Assembly: GCF_003696265.1 (NCBI RefSeq)
Contig: NZ_RFFH01000002.1
Coordinates: 558,001-622,000, forward strand
From: Nocardia stercoris
GTDB taxonomy: Bacteria; Actinomycetota; Actinomycetes; Mycobacteriales; Mycobacteriaceae
Reading direction: 5' to 3'
Length of the DNA stretch: 64,000 nt
The position numbers were made by a program, and so were the translations under genes. The notes below the pieces were generated by a model. It ran no database searches, was not told where the DNA came from, and was given only the letters and a program-made list of their open reading frames with translations. Within the stretch, counting starts at the first letter, position 1; each line of letters opens with the position of its first letter. Below are positions 1 through 7,664 of this stretch, in pieces.

Positions 1-47
1 CCGAGCAAGCCGAAATCCCGCGCCAGTTCCTGGATTTGCTGATCTAG
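1..47 (+). CDS. 3' end of an unidentified protein (partial)
   Basis: An open frame enters from the left edge and stops at TAG 45-47, giving a C-terminal tail of 14 residues ending QFLDLLI. The codon pattern looks coding for this GC-rich genome. The tail would suit the last helix of an alpha/beta hydrolase or a similar enzyme, but it is too short to assign. It converges on the methyltransferase gene that ends at 179. The 131 bases between hold no gene I can support. Confidence 0.4.
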   Translation, partial: EQAEIPRQFLDLLI

Positions 48-178
48 CGAAAGTCAGGAGGAAGCCCCGGTTGATCGGGTTGCAGAAGCGATGTACTTGG
101 GAGTGCTCGCTACCGGCATGACCGCGATCGTCCGGGGCTTGTTCCACCTGGTCCGCCGGTCGGCAGCTAGGGAGCCTA

Positions 179-1495
179 TCAGGCCTTCCACCAGGGCCGC
201 AGCGGAACCTCCCACTGCTGATCGGCCGCCAGCTTCACACCCAGCACGTGGTGCAGCTGCACGTCGTTGCGCTGGAAGCCCAGCTCGGATCCGGCCATGT
301 AGAGACCCCAGACCTTCGCCGTGGCCTCGCCGGCCTCCGCCACACACTCGTCCCAGTGCGTCTCCAGGTTCTTGCACCATTCGGCGAGGGTGAGCGCGTA
401 GTGCGGGCGCAGGTTCTCCGCGTGCAGCACCTCGAGGCCCACGTTCTGGATCTCGGAGACGATCCGGCCGGAGCCGATCAGCTCACCGTCGGGGAACACG
501 TAGCGGTCGATGAAATCGCCTGCGCGCGTGGTGCGCAGGTTGTCGGCGCGGGTGATGCAGTGGTTCAGGAACAGGCCGCCGTCGCGCAGCTTGCTCTGGA
601 TGAACCGGAAGTAGGCCGGGTAGTTCGCGACCCCGATGTGCTCGGTGAGGCCGATGGAAGACACTGCGTCGAAACCGGATTCGACGACATCGCGATAGTC
701 GGAGTGCCGCACCTCGGCCAGGTCGGCCAGGCCCTGCTCGGCGATCTTGGCCTGCGCCCACTCGGCCTGTTCCTTGGACAGCGTGGCGCCGATGACCTTC
801 ACGCCGCGCGCGGCGGCGTACCGCACCATTCCGCCCCAGCCGCAACCGATGTCGAGCAGGCGGTCGCCCGCCTTCAGGTTCAGCTTGTCGAAGATCAGTC
901 GGTACTTGTTCTCCTGGGCCTGCTCGAGGGTCCAGTTCTCGTCCTCGTACACCGCGCAGGTGTAGGTCATCGACGGGCCGAGCACGTACTCGTAGAAGGT
1001 GTTGGAGACGTCGTAGTGGTGGTGGATGGCTTCGGCGTCGCGAGTCTTGGAGTGCAGCAAGCCTTCCAGCGCGATGCGGCGCCAGCGCGGCAGTGTCTCC
1101 TGCGGCGGCGGGGCCACCGGCTTGAGCGCCTCCCAGCCGAGCGAGCGGGCGATGGTGACCAGCATCAGTGCCGACGGGCGCCGGAACTTCAGGCCCTTCA
1201 TCACCTTCAGGATCGGATACGGGTTGGCGGGATGCACGCCGATGACCGACATGTCACCGGCGATATAGGCCCGCGCCATGCCCAGATCGCCTGGAGCAGT
1301 GGCGATGTAGTTGATGCCGCGCGGGTTGGTGATCTCCAGTGCGAATTCCGAGTCGGCGGGCCCGCAGCTGCTGCCGTCGTAGGCACTGATCCGGATCGGC
1401 ACCGGACCGTCGATCAGGCTCTCGATGATCTCAGCGATGCTGAGCTTCGTCCCGAGCTCCGCGAATACGTCCGAGCGATCCTTGAACGTGGTCAT
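179..1495 (-). CDS. SAM-dependent cyclopropane/methyl fatty-acyl-phospholipid synthase
   Basis: Transfers a methyl group from S-adenosylmethionine to the double bond of a lipid-bound unsaturated acyl chain. The 438-residue protein has an N-terminal lipid/substrate region, the family signature YDVSNTFYEYVLGPSMTY near residues 161-178, the SAM loop LLDIGCGWGG at 213-222 and a conserved Cys in LNHC. The start overlaps the stop of the upstream FAD oxidoreductase by 4 bp, so the two are translationally coupled. FAD-oxidoreductase/methyltransferase pairs (BfaA/BfaB, TmsA/TmsB type) make 10-methyl branched acids such as tuberculostearic acid. Gene order, however, matches the less studied Rv3719/Rv3720 pair of M. 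tuberculosis. Family certain; exact product inferred. Confidence 0.9.
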   Translation of the reverse strand: MTTFKDRSDVFAELGTKLSIAEIIESLIDGPVPIRISAYDGSSCGPADSEFALEITNPRGINYIATAPGDLGMARAYIAGDMSVIGVHPANPYPILKVMKGLKFRRPSALMLVTIARSLGWEALKPVAPPPQETLPRWRRIALEGLLHSKTRDAEAIHHHYDVSNTFYEYVLGPSMTYTCAVYEDENWTLEQAQENKYRLIFDKLNLKAGDRLLDIGCGWGGMVRYAAARGVKVIGATLSKEQAEWAQAKIAEQGLADLAEVRHSDYRDVVESGFDAVSSIGLTEHIGVANYPAYFRFIQSKLRDGGLFLNHCITRADNLRTTRAGDFIDRYVFPDGELIGSGRIVSEIQNVGLEVLHAENLRPHYALTLAEWCKNLETHWDECVAEAGEATAKVWGLYMAGSELGFQRNDVQLHHVLGVKLAADQQWEVPLRPWWKA

Positions 1496-2937
1496 TTACG
1501 TTGCACCGCCTTCGAATACAGGTCCAGCAATCGATGATCGGGGTCATAGGTGTGCTTCAGGCCGGGATAGACATCACCGCCGTAGAGGCGGTCGAATTCG
1601 GCCCGATCGTAGAAGGCGTCGGAGTAGAGCGACTTGTGGCCGTCCAGCCGGGTGACCGCCGCCTCGATGGCGCGGTTCGCGGCGCCTTCGGGTTGCCCGG
1701 GTACGGTCGGTACCGCGGACCAGAAGCCGATGTTGACATAGGTGCGGCCGGGTTCCAGGGGGTAGAGCCGCCACGGCCGGCCGTCGGTGGTGGAGCCGTC
1801 GTCGGTCAACCGCAAGGGGCACAACCACAATGGCTCGATCGGGATCTCGGCCAGGAACCATTCGACGAAGTCGGCGGTGCGCTCGATCGGCACCTCGATG
1901 TCCTGGACGACCCGCTCCTGTGGCGGCTCGCCCCGGCGGGCACCGAGTTTGTCGGCGATGCCGTACTTGCGGTCCAGGGCGACGAGTTTCCAGTAGAAGC
2001 TGGATCGCCGGTACCGGGCCGGCCACCAGCGCCGGATCGCCGGGTTCTGGGCGCCGAAAGCCCGTGAGCACCAGAACCAGTCGGTGTCCCAGCGCCACAG
2101 GTAGTCGTGGATCGTCAGGCGGTCGCGTGCGGGCGCGGGGCCGTCGTGCCGGATCGACTGGTAGTAGATCCGCATGCCGGTGTAGTCGCTGACCGGACCC
2201 GGCTCGGCGGTCTGCCGGCCCAGGGTGAGATAGCTTTCGTCCGCGCTGAATACGACGCCGTCCAGATAGTCGACGGACTCGCCGTCCCAGGCGCGGTCGG
2301 TGATTATCCGGTCCATCGCCGTCTGCAGCTCGCGTAGATCGTGGAAACGCACGTGGCGCAGTGCCACGAACGGTTCGACGGGTTCGAGGGCGATCTTCAG
2401 CCGGGTCGAATAGCCCAGGGTGCCGTAGGAATTCGGGAACCCGCGGAACAGGTCGCGGTGTTCGCCCTCGGCGGTCGCGGTGACGACTTCGCCGGCGCCG
2501 GTGAGTACGTCGAGTTCCAGTACCGATTCGTGGGGCAGGCCGTTGCGGAACGATGTCGACTCGATGCCCAGCCCGGTCACCGCGCCGCCGAGGGTGATGG
2601 TCTTGAGCTGCGGCACCACCAGCGGCGCGAGTCCGTGGGGCAGGGTGGCCGCGACCAGGTCCTCGTAGGTGGTCATGCCGGCCACGTCGGCGGTGCGGGC
2701 GGCGGGATCCACCGCGATCACCGCGGTCAGGCCACTGACGTCCAGGCCCGGCGCGGTGTTCTTCGCGCGGGCCCGGAACAGGTTGGACGTCTTCTTGGCG
2801 AGCCGGACCGTGGCATCGCGCGGAATGGCGCGATAGCTCGCGAGCAGGCGTTCTACGCCTGCTCGGTGCGCGGCGAAACCCGACTCGTATGCGACCGGTG
2901 CGCGTCCGGTCCTCCCCATCAGACTGACTGCCACCAC
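1492..2937 (-). CDS. FAD-binding oxidoreductase partner of the acyl methyltransferase
   Basis: A 481-residue flavoprotein of the FAD_binding_4 (PCMH/VAO-like) type. A P-loop-like segment with conserved glycines (ITLGGAVTGLGIES, about residues 115-128) and GTLGY near 180 mark the FAD domain; the C-terminal half is the substrate cap. In the BfaA-type model this enzyme reduces the methylene-acyl intermediate left by the methyltransferase to a methyl branch. It is first in a two-gene operon and overlaps the next gene by 4 bp. The annotated start is GTG at 2937. An in-frame ATG at 2919 would remove six residues and is equally possible, since no strong ribosome site decides. The orthologue by synteny is Rv3719. 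Confidence 0.85.
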   Translation of the reverse strand: MVAVSLMGRTGRAPVAYESGFAAHRAGVERLLASYRAIPRDATVRLAKKTSNLFRARAKNTAPGLDVSGLTAVIAVDPAARTADVAGMTTYEDLVAATLPHGLAPLVVPQLKTITLGGAVTGLGIESTSFRNGLPHESVLELDVLTGAGEVVTATAEGEHRDLFRGFPNSYGTLGYSTRLKIALEPVEPFVALRHVRFHDLRELQTAMDRIITDRAWDGESVDYLDGVVFSADESYLTLGRQTAEPGPVSDYTGMRIYYQSIRHDGPAPARDRLTIHDYLWRWDTDWFWCSRAFGAQNPAIRRWWPARYRRSSFYWKLVALDRKYGIADKLGARRGEPPQERVVQDIEVPIERTADFVEWFLAEIPIEPLWLCPLRLTDDGSTTDGRPWRLYPLEPGRTYVNIGFWSAVPTVPGQPEGAANRAIEAAVTRLDGHKSLYSDAFYDRAEFDRLYGGDVYPGLKHTYDPDHRLLDLYSKAVQRK

Positions 2938-3199
2938 ACGACGCTATATCGCGGCGCTCACCGCGGCTACCGCGACCTTGGTGCCAGGCCGGAAAGTTCA
3001 TCCACCTGTTGCAGGGCATTGGTTCACATCGCGGGAAATGGTCAACCGCCCGGATCGGTCGGCGCGAAACCCGGTCCCGGCCGGGGCGGACGCGCGTGAC
3101 GCCGGTCATGTGCGCAGCCGTTGTGTCGTTCCCGCGGCGTAACATGACGCGGCGGCAATCTTGATCGTGTAAGCCGCCTATCCGATCCAAGGAGTCATA

Positions 3200-3634
3200 G
3201 TGGGACAGGTCAGTGCCTCCACCTCGATCGTCGTCGACGCCGACCCGCAGCGCGCGCTGACGGCAATCGCGGACTACGAGACGGTGCGCCCGCGCATCCT
3301 CACCGAGCACTACCGCGACTACAAGGTGATCGAGGGCGGCCAGGGCGCCGGCACCGTCGCCGAGTGGACGCTGCAGGCGACCCAGAAACGCTCGCGCAAC
3401 ATCCACGCCGTGGTGTCGGTGTCGGATTCCATGGTGACCGAACGGGATTCGAACTCGACGCTGGTGACCACCTGGACCGTGACCCCGTCGGGCACCGGCT
3501 CGCTGGTCACCGTTCGCACCAGCTGGAAGGGCGCCGGCGGGGTGCCGGGCTTCTTCGAGGGCATCTTCGCGCCGCTGGGCCTGAAGAAGATCCAGGCCGA
3601 GGTGCTGGCGAAGCTGAAGACCGAACTGTCCTGA
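3200..3634 (+). CDS. SRPBCC-family protein
   Basis: A 144-residue START/Bet v 1-like (SRPBCC) protein with a hydrophobic cavity for lipids or other small ligands. The pattern is typical: an N-terminal strand, the VRPRILTEHYRDY segment, alternating beta strands in the middle, and a long C-terminal helix (residues about 120-143) with KKIQAEVLAKLKTEL. GTG start with AAGGAG at 3189-3194, five bases upstream. It is divergent from the fatty-acyl modification pair and precedes ybaB-recR, the same order as Rv3718c in M. tuberculosis. A role with membrane lipids is inference from this neighbourhood. Confidence 0.85.
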   Translation: MGQVSASTSIVVDADPQRALTAIADYETVRPRILTEHYRDYKVIEGGQGAGTVAEWTLQATQKRSRNIHAVVSVSDSMVTERDSNSTLVTTWTVTPSGTGSLVTVRTSWKGAGGVPGFFEGIFAPLGLKKIQAEVLAKLKTELS

Positions 3635-3708
3635 CCGGCGACCCGCCACCCAACCTGGCGATGCTTGTATCGCTAGGCTGAGTCATATACCCCGAGAGAG
3701 GACATCCA

Positions 3709-4038
3709 GTGCAGCCCGGTGGACAGCCGTTCGACATGCAGGCCCTGCTCGAGCAGGCGCAGCAGATGCAGCAGGCCGTGATGGAAGCCCAGGCCGAGAT
3801 CGCCAACGCGGTCGTCTCCAGCGAGGCCGGGGGTGGTCTGGTGCAGCTCACCATCAAGGCGACCGGCGAGGTGCAGAGCCTGGTGATCGACCCGAAGGTG
3901 GTCGACCCCGAGGATGTCGAGACCCTGCAGGACCTGATCACCGGCGCCTTCAACAGCGCCATGCTGAAGGCCCAGGAGCTGGCGCAGGAGAAGTTCGGTC
4001 CGTTCGCGGGCGGCCAGATGCCCGGTCTGTCGGGCTGA
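3709..4038 (+). CDS. YbaB/EbfC family nucleoid-associated protein
   Basis: A 109-residue DNA-binding protein that dimerises and coats DNA, usually encoded directly upstream of recR. A Gln-rich N-terminal helix ([16 protein letters not shown], about residues 9-24) is followed by the beta core with the family motif [20 protein letters not shown] and a C-terminal helical part ending in a Gly-rich tail. GTG start with a GAGAGAGG ribosome site. The stop is 7 bp before recR, so the two are probably co-transcribed. A TAGGCT hexamer at 3674-3679 is a plausible -10 element. Confidence 0.93.
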   Translation: MQPGGQPFDMQALLEQAQQMQQAVMEAQAEIANAVVSSEAGGGLVQLTIKATGEVQSLVIDPKVVDPEDVETLQDLITGAFNSAMLKAQELAQEKFGPFAGGQMPGLSG

Positions 4039-4045
4039 GGTCACG

Positions 4046-4654
4046 TTGTACGAGGGTCCGGTCCAGGATCTGATCGACGAACTGGGCAAACTGCCCGGCG
4101 TCGGCCCCAAGAGCGCCCAGCGCATCGCCTTCCACCTGCTGTCGGTCGAACCACCCGAGATCGACCGGCTGCAGGCGGCGTTGCAGAAGGTGCGCGACGG
4201 GGTCCGGTTCTGCGCGGTGTGCGGCACGGTCTCCGACGGGGACCTGTGCCGCATCTGCGCCGACCCGCGCCGCGACCGCACGATGATCTGTGTGGTCGAG
4301 GAACCCAAGGATGTGCAGGCGATCGAGCGCACCCGCGAGTTCCGCGGCCGCTATCACGTGCTCGGTGGCGCGCTCGATCCGCTATCGGGCGTCGGGCCCG
4401 ATCAGCTGCGTATCCGTGAGTTGTTGACCCGCATCGGTAATCAGGACGACGGGGTCGACGTCGCCGAGGTGATCATCGCGACCGACCCGAACACCGAGGG
4501 TGAGGCGACCGCGACCTATCTGGTGCGCATGCTCCGGGATTTCCCGGGGCTCACCGTGACTCGGCTCGCGTCGGGGTTGCCGATGGGTGGCGATCTGGAG
4601 TTCGCCGACGAATTGACCTTGGGCCGAGCGCTTTCCGGCCGCCGAGCGCTGTAG
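4046..4654 (+). CDS. recR: Recombination mediator RecR
   Basis: RecR acts with RecF/RecO to load RecA on gapped single-stranded DNA. The 202-residue protein has the N-terminal helix-hairpin-helix ([17 protein letters not shown]), a four-cysteine zinc finger (C56, C59, C68, C71), then the Toprim domain beginning [11 protein letters not shown] near residue 80 with acidic EGE and D residues, and the Walker-B-like C-terminus. The start is TTG, seven bases after ybaB. Length matches the family. Converges with the SnoaL-like gene; only 3 bp separate the stops. Confidence 0.97.
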   Translation: MYEGPVQDLIDELGKLPGVGPKSAQRIAFHLLSVEPPEIDRLQAALQKVRDGVRFCAVCGTVSDGDLCRICADPRRDRTMICVVEEPKDVQAIERTREFRGRYHVLGGALDPLSGVGPDQLRIRELLTRIGNQDDGVDVAEVIIATDPNTEGEATATYLVRMLRDFPGLTVTRLASGLPMGGDLEFADELTLGRALSGRRAL

Positions 4655-4657
4655 CTT

Positions 4658-5038
4658 TCAGCTGAGAACGCCTGCGCTGCGCATGATCTCGTGCCATCCG
4701 GTGGCGTCGAAGATCAGCGCGATCTCGGTGATCCGGCCGTCGCGCAGCCGAAAATGTTTTGCGGTGCGCTGGATTCCGACCGGCGTCGCGGTGTGCAGGT
4801 CGTAGATCAGGACGGCGCTGTCACCGGCGAAGAATTCCTCGAGCAGCTCGACGTGTCGGGTGATCGCGACCAGCTGCTCGATGCCCGCGAGATGTCCGGT
4901 GCGGTCGGTGGATTCGATCAGCGGGCTGCGGAAACTGAAGTCCTCGGCCAATTGTGCTGCGGCGGTGGCGATATCGGCGCGGCAGCGGGCCTCGTGGTAG
5001 GCGCGGACGGTGTCGGCGGTGGTCTCAGGGCTGGTCAC
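4658..5038 (-). CDS. SnoaL-like / NTF2-fold protein
   Basis: A 126-residue protein with the cone-shaped NTF2-like fold: N-terminal helix with RAYHEARCRAD, a FSFRSPL strand, and the C-terminal HFRLRDGRITEIALIFDATGW sheet that is diagnostic. Such proteins bind small hydrophobic molecules or act as isomerases and hydrolases; the substrate here is unknown. GTG start, overlapping the end of the MarR gene by 14 bp, so the pair is one operon and this protein is probably under MarR control. Confidence 0.8.
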   Translation of the reverse strand: MTSPETTADTVRAYHEARCRADIATAAAQLAEDFSFRSPLIESTDRTGHLAGIEQLVAITRHVELLEEFFAGDSAVLIYDLHTATPVGIQRTAKHFRLRDGRITEIALIFDATGWHEIMRSAGVLS

Positions 5039-5588
5039 GGTCGTTCTCCGGGGTCGAGTTCAGGTAGTGCTCGAGGTGGCGCTGGTTGTCGACGACCCGT
5101 AGGCACAGGTCGCGGAGCTGGGCGAGTTCGTCGGGGGTGAAGCCCCGGAAGACGGCGGCCATGGCGCGCTGGGTGGGTGCGCGGAACGATTCCAGCCAGT
5201 CCCGGCCGGCGGCGGTGGCGCGCACGCGCACCGACCGGCGGTCGTGCGGGTCGGTGGTGCGGTCGGCCAGGCCGTCGCGTTCGAGGGTGTCGACGAGGCC
5301 GGTGACATTGCGGGAGGTGACGCCGCAGGCGCGGGCGAGGTCGCCGATGGACAGGCCGTCCGGGGCGGTGCCCAGCCGGGTGAGCACGTCGAGCGCCGCG
5401 GTGCTCAGCCCGCGCCCGCCGCTGCCGCGGCTGCGCAGCCGGTCGACGGCCTGCCAGGCCGAGCGCAGCGCGGCGGCGGTTTCCAGGGGAGCGATATCGC
5501 CGTCGGCGGTGAAGGCGGCGAGCGAGGCGCGGGCGCCGGGGTCGTAGCGCAGGCCCGATTCGTCGACGAATTTATGTACGTCATTCAT
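5025..5588 (-). CDS. MarR-family transcriptional regulator
   Basis: A 187-residue winged-helix regulator. The helix-turn-helix LSIGDLARACGVTSRNVTGLVDTLERDGL is followed by the wing DPHDRRSVRVRATAAG and a C-terminal dimer helix. I place the start at the ATG 5586-5588 rather than the longer open frame running to 6266, because upstream codons lie inside the TetR gene and read as low-complexity Arg/Gly. The start codon sits inside a perfect 15-bp palindrome (5582-5596), suggesting autorepression. First gene of an operon with the SnoaL-like protein. Confidence 0.88.
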   Translation of the reverse strand: MNDVHKFVDESGLRYDPGARASLAAFTADGDIAPLETAAALRSAWQAVDRLRSRGSGGRGLSTAALDVLTRLGTAPDGLSIGDLARACGVTSRNVTGLVDTLERDGLADRTTDPHDRRSVRVRATAAGRDWLESFRAPTQRAMAAVFRGFTPDELAQLRDLCLRVVDNQRHLEHYLNSTPENDRDQP

Positions 5589-5596
5589 TATGAATG
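5582..5596. promoter_or_regulatory. Palindrome CATTCATTATGAATG, putative MarR operator
   Basis: Two perfect 7-bp arms, CATTCAT and ATGAATG, flank a single T. The left arm overlaps the MarR start codon, and the site is unusually AT-rich for the region. MarR dimers bind palindromes of about this size at their own promoters. That this is the operator is inference. Confidence 0.55.
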
Positions 5597-5653
5597 GATA
5601 CTGTATTTCGTGGGCGACGAGACCGCAAGGGCGGCAACCTGATTCGAAGCGGC

Positions 5654-6238
5654 CTACCGGCTCGCATCCCCGCCGGTCAGCGCGGCCAGGACGCGCTGGA
5701 TCTCCGCGCCGTCGGGGAACTCGGTGTCCGGTGCCAGCAGGATCTGCATCGCGACGCCCTGGAACAGCAGGAAGTAGAACTTCGCGATCGACAGCGCCAG
5801 GTCGTCCGGTAGCTCCGGGTGGGCGCGCTGGACGGATCCGGCCAGATCGGCGAAGGCGGTCGCGGTGGCGCCGCTCATGAACTCCTGCGCCTCGGGGTTG
5901 TGTGCGATCTGCACCCCGTTCTCCAGGCTGAGCAGGAGCTCCTCGTGGGCGTCGACGGCGATGTCGAGCATGCCCTGCCAGGTTCCGGCCAGTGATTCGG
6001 CGAGGGTGTGGTCCTGCCCGGATTCGATGATGGCGGCCTCGAGGCCGTCGCCGATGCGCGAGCCGGTCGCCTCCATGATGGCCTGGTTGACCAGCTTGTC
6101 CTTGGAGCCGAAGTGGTAGCCGATGGCGGCCAGGCTGACGCCGGCCTGTGCGGCGATGTCGCGGGCGGTGACCTTGGCGATGCCGCGTTCCAGGATCGCC
6201 TTGCGCGCGCCCTCGAGGAGGTCTTCTCGATTTCCCAT
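5654..6238 (-). CDS. TetR/AcrR-family repressor, divergent from FAD monooxygenase
   Basis: A 194-residue one-component regulator. The N-terminal TetR domain has KVTARDIAAQAGVSLAAIGYHFGSKDKL (residues about 22-49). The C-terminal ligand domain is helical (VQRAHPELPDDLALSIAKFYF) and matches TetR families that control a neighbouring flavoprotein. It is transcribed away from the monooxygenase starting at 6367; the 128-bp spacer holds two related palindromes, so it most likely represses both itself and the monooxygenase. The ligand is unknown. Confidence 0.9.
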   Translation of the reverse strand: MGNREDLLEGARKAILERGIAKVTARDIAAQAGVSLAAIGYHFGSKDKLVNQAIMEATGSRIGDGLEAAIIESGQDHTLAESLAGTWQGMLDIAVDAHEELLLSLENGVQIAHNPEAQEFMSGATATAFADLAGSVQRAHPELPDDLALSIAKFYFLLFQGVAMQILLAPDTEFPDGAEIQRVLAALTGGDASR

Positions 6239-6255
6239 GCCCCCAGCCTAGCAGC

Positions 6256-6277
6256 GTCTTAGACATCTGTTCCAGAC
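6256..6277. promoter_or_regulatory. TetR operator copy 1
   Basis: An imperfect 22-bp palindrome with GTCT and AGAC ends, 18 bp upstream of the tetR start. The 25-bp window starting here (6256-6280) matches the window 6312-6336 at 20 of 25 positions. Binding by the adjacent TetR is inferred. Confidence 0.65.
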
Positions 6278-6293
6278 GAATGTGCGAAAAGTG

Positions 6294-6321
6294 TTGACAG
6301 CTTGCTCATGTGTCTTATACA
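6294..6321 (+). promoter_or_regulatory. Monooxygenase promoter (-35 TTGACA, -10 TATACA)
   Basis: A consensus -35 TTGACA (6294-6299) is followed after 16 bp by TATACA (6316-6321). The -10 lies inside the second TetR operator, so bound repressor would block RNA polymerase. Confidence 0.6.
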
Positions 6322-6333
6322 AATGTCTCAGAC
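6312..6333. promoter_or_regulatory. TetR operator copy 2
   Basis: A 22-bp palindrome, GTCT...AGAC with inner ACA/TGT, whose half sites match at 8 of 11 positions. It covers the -10 element of the monooxygenase promoter and repeats the sequence of copy 1. The start-to-start distance of the two copies is 56 bp. Confidence 0.7.
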
Positions 6334-6366
6334 GAACGAACAACCCACCGAGGGAAGCGAAACATC

Positions 6367-7587
6367 ATGAGCGCCAACACCACTGCCAGCAGCCTCCACG
6401 TCCTCGTCGCCGGCGGCGGCATCGCCGGAAACGCCGTCGCCCTGCAGCTGCTGCGGGCCGGTGCCCGGGTCACCGTCGTCGAACGGGCCGCCGAACCCCG
6501 CCCCGGCGGCCAGGCCGTCGACCTCCGCTCGGCCAGCAAGGTGGTCGCGGAGCGGATGGGCCTGCTGCCCGCCATCGCGAAGGTCCAGCTGGACGAGAAG
6601 GGGATGTGCTGGGTCGACCGGGACGGCCGCGTCTTCGCCGGTGCCTCGATGGAGGACATGGACGGCAAGGGCATCGTCGCCGACATCGAGATCACCCGTG
6701 GCGACCTGAACCGGGTTCTGCTCGACGCGGTCGCCGAGGCCGGCGGCGCGCTCGACTACCGCTACAGCGACTGGGTGCAGACCCTGGAGCAGGACGACAG
6801 CGGTGTCGACGTCGGATTCGCCTCCGGCCGCACCGGCCGCTACGACCTGGTCGTGGCCGCCGACGGCGTGCACTCCGCCACCCGCAACCTCGCGTACGGT
6901 CCCGGCGCCGAAACCTTCCTCGGCGGCTACATGGCCTTTTTCACGATGCCCAGCCCGGTGGGCTCGGACATCCGGCCCGGCTGGTTCGCCATGCACACGA
7001 TTCCGAGCGCTTCCTTCGCCATCCGCCCCGACCACGACCCGGCCACCTCGAAGGCGATCATCACCATGCGCACCGATCAGCGTCCGGAGCTGCGCCGCGA
7101 CGTCGAGGCGCAGAAGGAACTCATCCGCGGCGCGCTCACCGGCGCCGGCTGGCGGGCCGCCGAAGTGCTGGCGGCCATGGACAGCACCCCGGACTTCTAC
7201 TTCGACGAGCTGGACCGCATCGACGTGGACTCGCTGTCGCGCGGCCGGGTCGTGCTGGTCGGTGACTCCGGGTACTGCGGCTCGCCGCTCACCGGGATGG
7301 GTACCGCCATGGCCTTCGTCGGGGCCTACATCCTGGCCGGTGAAATCGCCTCCACCCCTGATGATCTCGCCGGCGCCCTGACTCGCTACGAGGAGAAGGT
7401 CACGCCCTTCCTGGCCAAGGCCAAGGAGCTGCCCGGCGGTGGCCTGAAGATCATGCTGCCCAAGTCCAAGGCACTCGTCGCCATGGCGCGCTGGAACCTG
7501 AAGCTGATGTTCTCCCGCCTCATGCGGCCGGTGGCCGTGAAGATGTTCTTCTCCGCCACCGACGATTTCGAGTTGCCCAACTACTGA
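6367..7587 (+). CDS. FAD-dependent monooxygenase (aromatic hydroxylase/Tet(X)-like family)
   Basis: A 406-residue class A flavoprotein monooxygenase. It has the N-terminal dinucleotide fold VAGGGIAGNAVALQLLRAG ending in the acidic VVERA (about residues 12-41), the RGDLNRVLL and DLVVAADGVHSATR motifs, and the second FAD motif LVGDSGYCGSPLTGMGTAMA near residue 300. Such enzymes use NAD(P)H and oxygen to hydroxylate aromatic compounds or antibiotics such as rifampicin or tetracycline. The substrate cannot be read from sequence. I use ATG 6367, with a GAGGGAAG ribosome site, instead of the upstream in-frame ATG 6310, which lies inside the operator. Expression is probably induced when the divergent TetR binds its ligand. 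Confidence 0.88.
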   Translation: MSANTTASSLHVLVAGGGIAGNAVALQLLRAGARVTVVERAAEPRPGGQAVDLRSASKVVAERMGLLPAIAKVQLDEKGMCWVDRDGRVFAGASMEDMDGKGIVADIEITRGDLNRVLLDAVAEAGGALDYRYSDWVQTLEQDDSGVDVGFASGRTGRYDLVVAADGVHSATRNLAYGPGAETFLGGYMAFFTMPSPVGSDIRPGWFAMHTIPSASFAIRPDHDPATSKAIITMRTDQRPELRRDVEAQKELIRGALTGAGWRAAEVLAAMDSTPDFYFDELDRIDVDSLSRGRVVLVGDSGYCGSPLTGMGTAMAFVGAYILAGEIASTPDDLAGALTRYEEKVTPFLAKAKELPGGGLKIMLPKSKALVAMARWNLKLMFSRLMRPVAVKMFFSATDDFELPNY

Positions 7588-7631
7588 CGAACCGATCCTG
7601 ATCGATCGGTCATGTGCCACAACAGAATCGA

Positions 7632-7658
7632 CGGCCGGTGCGGACTCCGCACCGGCCG
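7632..7658. terminator. Bidirectional hairpin terminator
   Basis: A 12-bp perfect stem of CGGCCGGTGCGG with a 3-base loop lies between the convergent monooxygenase and TetR genes. It lacks a T tract, as is common in high-GC actinobacteria. Confidence 0.65.
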
Positions 7659-7664
7659 CTGCCG

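Noticed and set aside
91..393. Short plus-strand frame starting MYLGVLATG
   Set aside because: Mostly antisense to the methyltransferase, and turns Pro/Arg-rich after about 30 codons; no ribosome site.
5589..6266. MarR gene extended upstream to 413 codons
   Set aside because: The extra part is a shadow of the TetR gene; a natural ATG lies at 5588 with winged-helix homology after it.
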